DNA from: Rhizomicrobium electricum
GTDB taxonomy: Bacteria; Pseudomonadota; Alphaproteobacteria; Micropepsales; Micropepsaceae
Assembly (NCBI RefSeq): GCF_011762045.1
Contig: NZ_JAASQS010000003.1
Span: 1-64,000 of the forward strand
DNA length: 64,000 bases
Direction of reading: 5' to 3'
This document shows, in pieces, positions 36,303-47,543 of the stretch. The stretch's first letter is position 1. Every line of letters starts with the position of its first letter. Position numbers and translations under genes: made by a program. The notes beneath the pieces were generated by a model, which ran no database searches, was not told the DNA's origin, and worked only from the letters and a program-made list of their open reading frames with translations.

Positions 36303-39300
36303 ACGCTTCTCCCGTCGAAGACCGTGGCACCGCACGAGCTGCCGGCGAACGGCGGCCATGAACGATGCTGAACACCACCGGCACGAAAATCAGGGTGGCC
36401 GAAGTCGCGAAGATCAATCCGCCGATCACCGCCCGCCCGAGCGGTGCATTCTGTTCGCCGCCCTCGCCCAATCCGAGCGCCATCGGCGCCATGCCGATGA
36501 TCATGGCGAGCGCCGTCATCAGCACGGGACGGAAGCGCGTGAGCCCCGCTTCCATCGCCGCAAGCGCCGCATTGCCGGTGACCGCCAGCCGCTCGCGCGC
36601 AAAGCTGACGACCAGGATCGAGTTCGCCGTGCCGACGCCCATGCACATGATCGCGCCGGTGAGCGCTGGAACCGACAAGGTGGTGCCGGTGACGAACAGC
36701 ATCCACACGATGCCTGCCAACGCGGCCGGCAATGCGGTGATGATGACGAAGGGATCGAGCCACGACTGGAAGTTCACCACGATCAAGAGATAGATCAGCA
36801 CCAGCGCGGCCAGAATGCCGAAGTAGAGATTGGTGAAGGCCGTATCCATGGTGGCCGCCTGCCCGCGCAGCGTGACGGTGGCACCCTTGGGCACATCGGC
36901 TTTGGTTTCGGCGATCAGTTTCCTCACGTCGGCCGCGATGCCGCCAAGGTCGCGATCCTGGGCGGCGGCATAAAGATCGACCACCGGCCGCACATTGTAA
37001 TGCGAGACCACGGCGCTCGAAGTTTCGCGGCTGATGCGCGCCAGACCGCCGAGCACCTGCAATCCGCCGTTGGCGCCGGTGATCGGCACATTCGACAGCG
37101 CCGACAAGGACGCCACTTCGTATTCCGGCATCTGGGCCACGATGGGATACGACACGCCGCTCTTGGGATCGAGCCAGAAGGTCGGTGCGACCTGCGAAGA
37201 CCCGGCAAGCGAGGTGGTCAGGCTGTTGGTGACGTCGCGTTCGGTGAGGCCGAGACCGGCGATACGCGAGCGGTCGACATCGACGCGCAGCTGCGGATTA
37301 TCCTCGGACTGCTGGATGCGGGCATCGGCGACGCCGCGCACCGCCCGCAGCTTGCGCAGGAACATCGCCGCGTATTTCTGATTGGCCTCCAGCTTGGGAC
37401 CGGCGATCTGCACGTCGATCGGCGCCGGCGAACCGAAATTCAGGATCTGGCTGACGATATCGGCCGGCAGGAACGAGAACGTCACGCCGGGAAACGCCGC
37501 CGGCAAACGCTCGCGCAAACGGCGCACGTAATCGGCGGTGGCATGATGGTTCTCGTTGAGGCTGATGTAGATGTCGCCGTCCTGATAGCCGATCAAACCG
37601 GAATTGTTGTAGATGGTGTTGATCGAGCTGGTCGGCAGGCCGAGATTGTCGACAATGGACGACACCTCCTTCGGCGGGATGGTGGCGCGGATCACCTTCT
37701 CAATGTTGCCGAAGATCGCCGCCGACTGCTCCAGCCGCGTGCCGACGGGGGGGCGCGCATGAATGGTGATCTGGCCGGAATCGACGGAGGGGAAGAAGTT
37801 CGAGCCGAGGAACGGCACCAGCGCAAATGACAGCACCACCACAACCATGAATCCGGCGACGAATACCGCACGATGGGCCATCGCCATGGCGAGCAGATTG
37901 CGATAGCCCTCGCGCGTCTGTTCGAACCGGCGGGTGAAACCCTGCTGGAAACGGACAAGCGGACCGGGCGCTTTCGACCGCGCGATGTGCGCCTCGGCGG
38001 CGTGCGGCCGCAACAGATACATCGCCATGGTCGGCACCAGCGTGCGCGACAGGATGAAAGATGCGATCATCGCGAAGATCACCGCCTCGGCCATCGGCAC
38101 GAACAGATAGCCGGCGACGCCGGTAAGCGCGAACATCGGCACGAACACGATGCAGATGCAGAGCAGCGAGACGAAGGCCGGCGTCACGATCTGCTGGGCG
38201 CCGTCGAGGATCGCCTGCAGCACCGGCTTGCCCTGCTCGAGATGCCAGTTGACGTTCTCGATGGTGACTGTGGCGTCGTCGACCAGAATGCCGATGGCGA
38301 GCGCCAAGCCGCCGAGGGTCATAATGTTGAGCGTCTGCCCCATCGCCGACAGCGCCGCCAGCGCCGCCAGGATCGCCAGCGGGATCGAAGTCGCGATGAT
38401 CACGGTGGAACGCCAGCTGCCGAGGAACAACAGGATCATCAGGCTGGTCAGCGCCGCCGCGATAATGCCTTCGCGCACCACGCCCGAAACCGCGGCGGTC
38501 ACGAACAGCGACTGATCGTTCAGCGGCGTGAGCTTGAACGACGGCGGCATGGTATCGAGGATTTTCGGCAGCACATCCTTGACGCCCTGCACCACATCGA
38601 GGGTCGACGCCGCACCGGTTTTGAGGATGGTCGTCAGCACCGCGCGCTCGCCGTTGACATGCACCAGACTCTGCTGCGGCGGCGCGCCGTCGCGCACGTG
38701 ACCGACATCGCGCAAGTACACGACGGCGCCGTTCACCGTCTTGACCGGCAGATTGTTGAGATCCTGGATGGTCTGGGCGGCGTTGTTGAGCTTCACCGTG
38801 TATTGCAGCGCGCCGATCTTGACGGTGCCCGACGGCGTGATCTGGTTCTGCGCCGCAATGGCGTTGCCGACGTCCTGCGCCGACAACCCCTTGGCCTGCA
38901 GCGCCTGGGGATCGAGATCGACCTGCACCTGCCGCACGCGGCCGCCGTAGGAAAACGGAATCGCGGCGCCGGGAACGGTGGAAAGAACCGGCCGCGCGAA
39001 GTTCTGCGTCAGGTCCAGCACCTGCTGCTCGGGCAAGCCCGAACTCGCAAGCTGCAGGATCGGCACGGTCGAGGCGTTGTAGTTGAGGATCAGCGGTGGC
39101 GTCGCGCCGGGCGGCAGGAATTTCAAAATGGTCTGCGAGATCGAAGTCACCTGCGCCGTCGCGGTGCGGATGTCGACGTTGGGCTGGAAGTAGATCTTGA
39201 CGATCCCCATGCCCGGCAGCGACGTGCTTTCGATGTGCTCGATGTCGTTGACGGTGGTGGTGAGTACGCGCTCGTACGGCGTGATGATGCGGCCGCTCAT

Positions 39301-39477
39301 CTCGTCGGGCGACAGACCGGTGTACTGGAACGCGACGCCGATCACCGGCACGCCGATGTTGGGGAAGATGTCGGTCGGCGTGCGGATCGCCGCCAGCGGC
39401 CCGACGATCAGGATCAGCAGCGCCATAACAATAAAGGTGTACGGGCGCTCCAGCGCCACGCGGACGAGCGCGTTCAT
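36295..39477 (-). CDS. RND efflux pump, HAE1/AcrB-type inner-membrane permease
   Basis: A 1060-residue proton-driven RND permease with the family plan: one helix, a large periplasmic loop, a block of helices, a second large loop and a final helix block. The proton-relay aspartates are in AIGILVDDATVTIENV in TM4. TPTDIFPNIGVPVI at the N-terminus is typical of the subgroup of multidrug pumps close to MdtB/AcrB and CzcA-like proteins. Substrate is unknown. ATG 39477 has AGGGGGC seven bases upstream, better than the first ATG at 39501. It is co-transcribed with its adaptor and divergent from a TetR gene that probably represses it. Confidence 0.92.
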   Translation of the reverse strand: MNALVRVALERPYTFIVMALLILIVGPLAAIRTPTDIFPNIGVPVIGVAFQYTGLSPDEMSGRIITPYERVLTTTVNDIEHIESTSLPGMGIVKIYFQPNVDIRTATAQVTSISQTILKFLPPGATPPLILNYNASTVPILQLASSGLPEQQVLDLTQNFARPVLSTVPGAAIPFSYGGRVRQVQVDLDPQALQAKGLSAQDVGNAIAAQNQITPSGTVKIGALQYTVKLNNAAQTIQDLNNLPVKTVNGAVVYLRDVGHVRDGAPPQQSLVHVNGERAVLTTILKTGAASTLDVVQGVKDVLPKILDTMPPSFKLTPLNDQSLFVTAAVSGVVREGIIAAALTSLMILLFLGSWRSTVIIATSIPLAILAALAALSAMGQTLNIMTLGGLALAIGILVDDATVTIENVNWHLEQGKPVLQAILDGAQQIVTPAFVSLLCICIVFVPMFALTGVAGYLFVPMAEAVIFAMIASFILSRTLVPTMAMYLLRPHAAEAHIARSKAPGPLVRFQQGFTRRFEQTREGYRNLLAMAMAHRAVFVAGFMVVVVLSFALVPFLGSNFFPSVDSGQITIHARPPVGTRLEQSAAIFGNIEKVIRATIPPKEVSSIVDNLGLPTSSINTIYNNSGLIGYQDGDIYISLNENHHATADYVRRLRERLPAAFPGVTFSFLPADIVSQILNFGSPAPIDVQIAGPKLEANQKYAAMFLRKLRAVRGVADARIQQSEDNPQLRVDVDRSRIAGLGLTERDVTNSLTTSLAGSSQVAPTFWLDPKSGVSYPIVAQMPEYEVASLSALSNVPITGANGGLQVLGGLARISRETSSAVVSHYNVRPVVDLYAAAQDRDLGGIAADVRKLIAETKADVPKGATVTLRGQAATMDTAFTNLYFGILAALVLIYLLIVVNFQSWLDPFVIITALPAALAGIVWMLFVTGTTLSVPALTGAIMCMGVGTANSILVVSFARERLAVTGNAALAAMEAGLTRFRPVLMTALAMIIGMAPMALGLGEGGEQNAPLGRAVIGGLIFATSATLIFVPVVFSIVHGRRSPAARAVPRSSTGEAYA

Positions 39478-39600
39478 GGCTGCCCCCTCCCATTGCCGCA
39501 AGGAACGGATCCAAATGACCCAACGTCAGCAGAAAAAAGTGTCTGGTGCATGATGTAACTGACCGGTACGTCCGAGAATGTGATATACGGAATACTTCTT

Positions 39601-39632
39601 ATTCGACAAGTGACAATTCGCTTGTTCCGCTA
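39601..39632. promoter_or_regulatory. candidate TetR operator
   Basis: In the AT-rich 181-base divergent region, ACAAG (39606-39610) and CTTGT (39621-39625) form an inverted repeat with a 10-base spacer. This is the usual site for a TetR repressor controlling both itself and the pump. The arms are short, so the exact site is uncertain. Confidence 0.3.
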
Positions 39633-39658
39633 ACAAAAGAAGTGAACGGGAGAAACGT

Positions 39659-41885
<2,227 letters not shown>

Positions 41886-42419
41886 ATGCTGACAGTCACC
41901 GACCTCGCCCGCGCCTATCACTTCGCCGCCGTCAAGCACATCGATCAGCGCCGCAAGGGGGCTGCGTCCGAGCCTTACATCAACCACCTGACCGAAGTGA
42001 CGGCCCTGGTGGCCGAGGCCTGCGGCGGGAGCGACATCGAACTGATCGCCGCCGCGGCGCTGCACGACACGGTTGAAGATACCCAGACGACATTCGACGA
42101 ATTGGCGGCGGCCTTCAGCCAGCGCGTGGCCGATCTGGTGGCGGAAGTCACCGACGACAAAACGCTGCCGAAGCTCGAGCGCAAGCGGCTGCAGATTGAG
42201 CACGCCGCCCACACCTCACCCGCCGCCAAGCTGATCAAACTGGCCGACAAGACTGCCAACCTGCGCTCGCTGCTGAACAGCCCGCCCACCGGTTGGCCGG
42301 CCGAACGCGTGGCGGCATATTTCGATTGGGCTGCGCGCGTGGTCGCCGGCTGCCGCGGCACGAATGCCTGGCTGGAAGCCGAATTCGACAACGTCTTCGC
42401 GGAATTCTCTGCGCGGTAG
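41886..42419 (+). CDS. small HD-domain hydrolase, MESH1/SpoT-hydrolase-like
   Basis: A 177-residue stand-alone HD phosphohydrolase resembling the hydrolase half of SpoT and the small alarmone hydrolases (MESH1 type). The metal ligands are His34 in YINHLTEV and His60/Asp61 with the ED pair 64-65 in LHDTVEDT, and a further Asp lies in LADKTANLRSL. The family removes the 3' pyrophosphate of (p)ppGpp, and some members act on NADPH. No synthetase domain is present. ATG 41886 follows CCAAGGAATATTC. Placed alone after a motif-rich spacer. Confidence 0.85.
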   Translation: MLTVTDLARAYHFAAVKHIDQRRKGAASEPYINHLTEVTALVAEACGGSDIELIAAAALHDTVEDTQTTFDELAAAFSQRVADLVAEVTDDKTLPKLERKRLQIEHAAHTSPAAKLIKLADKTANLRSLLNSPPTGWPAERVAAYFDWAARVVAGCRGTNAWLEAEFDNVFAEFSAR

Positions 42420-42507
42420 AGATTGCGCTGTGGCGGTCGTGACGCGGCGGCTCTTGTCAGCCGCGTGCCGTTCGCCTTAGCTGGAACGGATATCGAAGGT
42501 ACGAACC

Positions 42508-42879
42508 ATGGCCGCCCTGCACCGCCTGCCCGAACCCACGTCTTGCGTTCTGTGGCGCGAACCGGAACGGCTGCGCGACCTTCGCATGGAAACCGTGACC
42601 GTGTTCGAAGAGGACGAGCATTTCCGGCGCGCCCTTCTCAAATGCCCCGAATGCGGCCAGCTCTATTTTTACGAGATGCATGAAGAGGTCGATTTCGAGA
42701 ACGGCCAGGATCCCGTCACGCGCCTCTATACTCCGGTGCCGACCGGCGAGCACGCCGCCGCCCTGTCGCTGGCCGCATCCCCCTCGCTGCAGCGCGTCCG
42801 CCCCATCCTGCGCGACGTCTGGCCAGCCGATCAGAAGACATCGACGATCGCGTGGTGGCGGGTACAGGCAGGGAACTAA
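42508..42879 (+). CDS. hypothetical protein with a single CPxC motif
   Basis: A 123-residue protein I do not recognise. It has one CPECGQLYFYE knuckle (residues ~49-59), resembling half of a zinc ribbon, acidic surroundings and a tryptophan-rich C-terminus. It starts at ATG 42508, 88 bp after the HD gene on the same strand, so possibly co-transcribed. Its stop overlaps that of the XRE regulator by four bases. Confidence 0.6.
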   Translation: MAALHRLPEPTSCVLWREPERLRDLRMETVTVFEEDEHFRRALLKCPECGQLYFYEMHEEVDFENGQDPVTRLYTPVPTGEHAAALSLAASPSLQRVRPILRDVWPADQKTSTIAWWRVQAGN

Positions 42880-43148
42880 GGCGTCCGCGCTTTAGCACGC
42901 TTGCCCGGCTTCACCAGCCGAACCCCCGGCTTGTCATCCGGCGTGCCGATGAATTCCACGCCGGCGGATTCGAGTGTCTTTTGCAGATCGAGCAAAGTGT
43001 GTGAACGCCCCGTGGGGACGCCCTCTTGCTGCTCCAGGCGCAAGACCGTCGCGACGCCCGTGCCGGACTTGTCGGCCAGTTGCTGTGCAGACCAACGCAA
43101 CAAGGCTCGGGCCGCCCGAATTTGCCCACTGGTTATCACGTTTTCCAC
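42876..43148 (-). CDS. XRE family (Cro/CI-type) transcriptional regulator
   Basis: A 90-residue protein with an XRE helix-turn-helix at residues ~8-65 (IRAARALLRWSAQQLADKSG, then VATVLRLEQQEG) and a short basic tail. The start codon is GTG at 43148. A perfect palindrome begins two bases upstream and covers the place where a ribosome site should be, so the protein probably represses its own gene. It is divergent from the integrase gene at 43216, as in phage or island regulators. Confidence 0.8.
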   Translation of the reverse strand: MENVITSGQIRAARALLRWSAQQLADKSGTGVATVLRLEQQEGVPTGRSHTLLDLQKTLESAGVEFIGTPDDKPGVRLVKPGKRAKARTP

Positions 43149-43149
43149 T

Positions 43150-43178
43150 TGATAATGATCGAATATCGATCATTATCA
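43150..43178. promoter_or_regulatory. perfect palindromic operator between XRE regulator and integrase
   Basis: TGATAATGATCG (43150-43161) and CGATCATTATCA (43167-43178) are perfect 12-base arms around AATAT. The site lies directly against the XRE start and 37 bases before the integrase start. A dimeric XRE repressor binding here would block both genes. Confidence 0.65.
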
Positions 43179-43215
43179 CCTTCGCTGAATTCGATTCTGA
43201 ACGAGATTAACACAC

Positions 43216-44229
43216 ATGACTGCTGCATCAACCAAACGGCCGCCACGCGGTCGAACGGAGAAGCCTGCCCTTACGGGCGATGAACCCAAGGGCTGGCAAT
43301 CCGCCCTCACCCGCCTCGAAGGCGCCTATGCCGTCAACACGATCCGCGCCTACGAGTCCGATTTCAAAATCTTCGAGGCGTGGTGCCGTCGCGAGCAGCG
43401 CGACGCCCTGCCCGCCACGCCGGCGACCGTCGCCGCCTTTGTGGAAGCCCAAAGCAAAAGCGCGACGCCAGCCACTGTGAGCCGGCGCCGCGCTGCGATC
43501 GCCAAAATCCATAAATTGATGAAGCTGGAAAGCCCGGTCCGCGACGAGGAAGTGAACCTCGCGACCCGCAAGGTGTTCCGCCAGAAAGGCCGGCGGCAGA
43601 AGCAGGCGCTCGGGCTGACCGCGCCGCTGAAAGCCAAGGTCCTCGCCGTCTGTGCCGATGACCTGCGAGGCCTGCGCGACCGCGCGCTCATTGCGATGGG
43701 CTACGACACCCTATGCCGCCGCTCGGAACTGGTGGCACTGCGCGTGGAAGACTTCGCCCCCGAGCCCGACGGCTCCGGCACCATTCTGGTCCGCAAAGCC
43801 AAAGCCGACCAATACGGCCGCGGCCGCTTGGCGTATCTGTCGACCGACACGGTGGCCACGCTCGAACGCTGGCTCAACGCGGCAGACGTCACTGCCGGCC
43901 CGATCTTCCGACGTATCGACGACGGCGTCCTCATGAACGGCACCATCATACCCAACACCGTCTCCGACATCTTGAAACGCCGTGCCAAGGAAACCGGCTT
44001 GGACGCGACGACCGTGAAACGCCTCTCCGGCCACTCCCTCCGTGTCGGCGCTGCCCAGGACATGGCCGCGGCAGGCATCGAACTCGTCGCCATCATGCAC
44101 GCCGGCGGCTGGCGCTCACCCGAAATGGTGATGCGTTACATCGAGCATATGGATGTGCGGAAGAGCGGGATGGCGAGGATGTATGGGGCGGAGGGGCGTC
44201 ACCCTCCACTCACCTCTACAGGTGATTAA
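43216..44229 (+). CDS. tyrosine recombinase / integrase
   Basis: A 337-residue site-specific tyrosine recombinase. Residues ~25-120 form the SAM-like core-binding domain; the catalytic domain carries Arg168 (LCRRSELVAL), a Lys near 194-196 (RKAKAD), His273 and Arg276 (HSLR), Trp299 (GGW) and nucleophile Tyr308 (VMRYIEH). All catalytic residues are present, so it should be active. The start is ATG 43216. It sits where the GC-rich backbone meets the lower-GC glycan cluster, suggesting a role in acquiring or mobilising that DNA, though no att sites or flanking tRNA are visible. Confidence 0.9.
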   Translation: MTAASTKRPPRGRTEKPALTGDEPKGWQSALTRLEGAYAVNTIRAYESDFKIFEAWCRREQRDALPATPATVAAFVEAQSKSATPATVSRRRAAIAKIHKLMKLESPVRDEEVNLATRKVFRQKGRRQKQALGLTAPLKAKVLAVCADDLRGLRDRALIAMGYDTLCRRSELVALRVEDFAPEPDGSGTILVRKAKADQYGRGRLAYLSTDTVATLERWLNAADVTAGPIFRRIDDGVLMNGTIIPNTVSDILKRRAKETGLDATTVKRLSGHSLRVGAAQDMAAAGIELVAIMHAGGWRSPEMVMRYIEHMDVRKSGMARMYGAEGRHPPLTSTGD

Positions 44230-44408
44230 TGCCAGCCATCCGATGCCGGCAATGAAAACACCGCTTTGGCCTGGATCTTGAGCAATAGAGATCCTGCAAG
44301 TCTACTTCAAGGAACCGCGTTCATAGGCGTTGCGTATGCCCTTTTACAAAAGAGTAGCTCCGCCGAACTCGATTGCCTGTCCTTTGTGGGCGCAGCCTGT
44401 TTAGTCTC

Positions 44409-45509
44409 CTATGCAAACTCGGAAACGTAATTCAACTTCATCCAGTCCCTGTAGCTTCCGTCCATCACAGAGCGCCACCATTCCTCGTTATTGATATACC
44501 ATTGTATAGTATCCTCAAGGCCACTGCCGAATGAATGCTTAGGTGTATAGCCCAACTCACAACGGATTTTGGTTTCATCAATTGCATATCGTCGATCATG
44601 ACCTTTACGGTCAGAAACATGCTTCTTGAGAATCGCGCTCGATTTGCCGTTTGCAGCGGGTGCGTTGGGAAAACGTCTCCTCAACTCGGGCTTGGTAATG
44701 AATGCATCGTCAACACAGCGGCAAATGTGATCAATCACAGCCAAGTTCGGCAACTCCTCACCTCCACCAATATTGTAGGTTTCCCCCGGCTTGCCGGCCT
44801 CCAGTATCCTCTCAATTCCACAGCAGTGATCGCCGACATGAAGCCAGTCACGTACGTTACCGCCGTCGCCATAGATGGGCAGCGGCCTCCCAAGCAACGC
44901 GTTAATTGTAAAAAGTGGGATCAGCTTTTCCGGAAACTGATATGGGCCATAATTGTTTGAACAATTGCTCGTTGTCACCTGCAACCCAAATGTTTTGTGA
45001 TAAGCGCGAACAAGATGGTCGGACGCAGCTTTCGAGGCGGAATATGGGGAGTTAGGTCTGTATGGTGTAATCTCACTAAATCCTGTTTCCTGCGGGGTAA
45101 GGGATCCAAAAACCTCATCGGTCGAGACGTGATGAAAGCGATGCGGCGTGCCAGAGCCAGTATCCAGCCAAACTGCCTTGGCTGCCTTAAGTAACACGTG
45201 AGTGCCAATAATGTTCGTATCTACGAACTCATCGGGCCCGTGGATTGAGCGATCAACGTGCGATTCTGCGGCAAAGTGAACTACAACATCGATCTGGCGC
45301 TCCAGTAGAAGCTTAGTGAGAAGCCCAAAATCCCGAATATCCCCATGAACCAACGAGACGTCCTTGACGTCAACCAGACTTGCCGCATTCCCTGCATAAG
45401 TTAGCGCATCAAGCACGATCACCGCGTCTGCAGGATGATATTTTCGCCAATAGCGGACAAAATTGACACCAACGAATCCAGCACCTCCCGTCACCAAAAG
45501 TTTAGCCAT
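44409..45509 (-). CDS. rfbB: dTDP-glucose 4,6-dehydratase RfbB
   Basis: A 366-residue short-chain dehydrogenase-type enzyme converting dTDP-glucose to dTDP-4-keto-6-deoxyglucose. It has the NAD-binding GGAGFVG at residues 8-14, HFAAESHVDRS, the catalytic YSASK motif (YSASKAASDHLV) and NCSNNYGPYQFPEKLIPL near the substrate site. Start ATG 45509; upstream in-frame codons to 45620 belong to the decayed gene region. It is the last gene of the minus-strand glycan cluster, with no rfbD in the window. Confidence 0.95.
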   Translation of the reverse strand: MAKLLVTGGAGFVGVNFVRYWRKYHPADAVIVLDALTYAGNAASLVDVKDVSLVHGDIRDFGLLTKLLLERQIDVVVHFAAESHVDRSIHGPDEFVDTNIIGTHVLLKAAKAVWLDTGSGTPHRFHHVSTDEVFGSLTPQETGFSEITPYRPNSPYSASKAASDHLVRAYHKTFGLQVTTSNCSNNYGPYQFPEKLIPLFTINALLGRPLPIYGDGGNVRDWLHVGDHCCGIERILEAGKPGETYNIGGGEELPNLAVIDHICRCVDDAFITKPELRRRFPNAPAANGKSSAILKKHVSDRKGHDRRYAIDETKIRCELGYTPKHSFGSGLEDTIQWYINNEEWWRSVMDGSYRDWMKLNYVSEFA

Positions 45510-45973
45510 TCTCTTTGACCTTCCCAAGCATCTCGCTAAGCGCATCACACTTAAAAAATGTCCCGGACTATCGGGCAGCATTTCGCAGTCGAACGACCCA
45601 AAACGCTGGAGCAAGATCATCTGGCTCCAGCAGGGTGCTCACAAATCACCATCAGGAGTATCGCAACGGTTCAAGGCTGAAATCCACAATCCAGAACCTT
45701 GTCCGCTATCAGAGCCGCGAAGCCGTACCGTCTCGCCATGGCGGCATTTGTGAAGTGATGCATTCTTGCTGATAGCATTGGAAAGGTGCGACTATAGATT
45801 CCTACGCAAGCTTTTCTCTGATCTGCTGCGCCTCTGAGCTAGACTTATAGTCCCTTCAGAATGAGTCTCTCCGCGAGGAAATGCTCAGCGGGTATACCAG
45901 TTCGCCACATTAGGTATTCAAACGTGGGGCGTTCGCCTGCTCGAACTTGGTCAAAAGGCGTGTCATCAGCATT
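45502..45973 (-). pseudogene. decayed gene remnant between rfbC and rfbB
   Basis: The 464-base gap is not ordinary spacer: minus-strand segments in different frames look protein-like. Directly after the rfbC stop, 42 codons contain TPFDQVRAGERPTFEYLMWR and end at 45845. A segment from 45763 reads MHHFTNAAMARRYGFAALIA and ends at 45671. A third frame reads LLEPDDLAPAFWVVRL and, after one stop, CDALSEMLGKVKENG, ending in a stop overlapping the rfbB start. Several frameshifts or stops would be needed to join them. It fits a degraded gene that once filled the gap; the family is not recognised (a methyltransferase-like tail is a guess). Confidence 0.4.
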
Positions 45974-46519
45974 TCACCGAAAGATCTCTGCCTCACCGAG
46001 TGGTTTTCCCAAACGGTCTTTCAACGACAGCTTCGGTGTAATCCCGTCTAGGGGCCATGCAATGTTGAGAGATGGATCATCCCACAACACAGTTCGCTCA
46101 TGCTCCGGAGCGTAATAATCCGTGCATTTGTAGAGAAATTCAGTTCCGTCCTTTAGGCAAAGGAACCCATGCGCAAATCCCGCGGGAATCCACAATTGAC
46201 GCTTGTTTTCCTCACTCAGTTCGACCCCGATCCAATGGCCAAAGTGAGGAGATGAACTCCTGAGATCTACCGCAACATCGAACACTGCACCCGAAACAAC
46301 TCGGATTAGCTTGGCCTGGGTGCATTCAATTTGGTAGTGAAGCCCACGAAGTACCCCTCTGGCCGATCTGCTATGATTATCTTGAACGAATTCCGCCTCC
46401 AGACCTGCGTTCGTGAATTCCCGCGCGTTCCAACTTTCGAAAAAGAAGCCTCGGTCGTCCCCGAATACTGTCGGTTCAATTATCTTTGCTCCCGGTAGCG
46501 TCGTTTCAAGAACTTTCAC
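45974..46519 (-). CDS. rfbC: dTDP-4-dehydrorhamnose 3,5-epimerase RfbC
   Basis: A 181-residue cupin-type epimerase acting on dTDP-4-keto-6-deoxyglucose. Family landmarks are [13 protein letters not shown] near the start, [20 protein letters not shown] with the catalytic His, and [14 protein letters not shown] with [15 protein letters not shown]. The start is GTG 46519, overlapping the rfbA stop by four bases (GTGA), so the two are coupled. Confidence 0.95.
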   Translation of the reverse strand: MKVLETTLPGAKIIEPTVFGDDRGFFFESWNAREFTNAGLEAEFVQDNHSRSARGVLRGLHYQIECTQAKLIRVVSGAVFDVAVDLRSSSPHFGHWIGVELSEENKRQLWIPAGFAHGFLCLKDGTEFLYKCTDYYAPEHERTVLWDDPSLNIAWPLDGITPKLSLKDRLGKPLGEAEIFR

Positions 46520-47394
46520 ATCGAATTCCTTGTAAGAAGACGGAGTAAGTAGGAACCATAGCCACTCTTAGAGAGTGGCTCAGCTAGTCGCTGCAGCTGT
46601 TGATCGGTGATGAAACCCATCCGCCACGCGATTTCTTCCGGACAGCAAATCTTAAAGCCCTGCCTTTCTTCCAAGACTTTTACATACAGCGAAGCATCCA
46701 CCAGAGATGCATGAGTGCCTGTATCTAGCCAAGCAAAGCCTCGGCTCATGATCTCAACGTTGAGATTTCCCGCTTGAAGATACAGGCGATTAAGATCCGT
46801 AATCTCGAGTTCTCCGCGTGCTGACGGCTTCAATTCCTTCGCGTACTCGACAACATTCTCATCGTAAAAGTACAACCCCGTCACTGCATAGTTGGACCTG
46901 GGCTGAGCGGGTTTCTCTTCGATCGTCTCAGCGTGGCCTGCTGCATCGAACGACACCACGCCATAGGCTTGCGGATTCGCTACATAGTATCCGAACACGG
47001 TTGCACCTTCATTGCGGCCACCAGCTCGCGCCAACATGGGGCCAAGCCCCTGACCGTAGAAGATGTTGTCTCCAAGGATGAGCGCAGAGTGTCGGTTTCT
47101 CACGAAACTCTCATCAACGAGGAACGCCTGCGCCAGCCCTCCGGGATGAGGCTGCACGGCATAACGCAAATCGAGCCCCAAATCTGAGCCATCTCCAAGC
47201 AACTCTTCGAATGCGTCGTGATCACGCGGCGTTGTGATGATTAGGATCTCTCGGATGCCCGCTAGCATCAGAACCGACAGCGGATAGTAGATCATCGGTT
47301 TGTCGTAGATAGGCATCAACTGCTTACTAACTACGCGAGTAACGGGGTACAATCGCGTCCCACTCCCACCCGCAAGAATTATCCCCCTACGCAT
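46516..47394 (-). CDS. rfbA: glucose-1-phosphate thymidylyltransferase RfbA
   Basis: A 292-residue nucleotidyltransferase making dTDP-glucose from dTTP and glucose-1-phosphate, the first step of the dTDP-sugar pathway. The signature [11 protein letters not shown] is at residues 9-19, followed by [21 protein letters not shown] (a landmark) and metal-binding [10 protein letters not shown]. Length matches the family. ATG 47394 has AGGGGGCGGAG directly upstream. It is the first of the rfbA-rfbC-rfbB set in transcription order. Confidence 0.96.
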   Translation of the reverse strand: MRRGIILAGGSGTRLYPVTRVVSKQLMPIYDKPMIYYPLSVLMLAGIREILIITTPRDHDAFEELLGDGSDLGLDLRYAVQPHPGGLAQAFLVDESFVRNRHSALILGDNIFYGQGLGPMLARAGGRNEGATVFGYYVANPQAYGVVSFDAAGHAETIEEKPAQPRSNYAVTGLYFYDENVVEYAKELKPSARGELEITDLNRLYLQAGNLNVEIMSRGFAWLDTGTHASLVDASLYVKVLEERQGFKICCPEEIAWRMGFITDQQLQRLAEPLSKSGYGSYLLRLLTRNSM

Positions 47395-47543
47395 CTCCGC
47401 CCCCTGTAATCAAGCTCCTGCAGCCAAGGTCTCCAACCCGCGTCACCACGAGCGCCTGACGCTGGTTCGAAAAGGTTTCATGTATCCGAGTGCGCGATCT
47501 ACTACCCCGCTACCGTTGGATCGAAGCCTTGCACACGGCCGGC

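Noticed and set aside
36100..39558. Long plus-strand frames opposite the RND pump genes
   Set aside because: His/Arg/Gly/Asp-rich shadows of the pump genes with no supporting start signals.
44230..44408. tRNA or attachment site next to the integrase
   Set aside because: No cloverleaf, GGTTCRAATCC-type arm or duplicated core sequence was found in this spacer.
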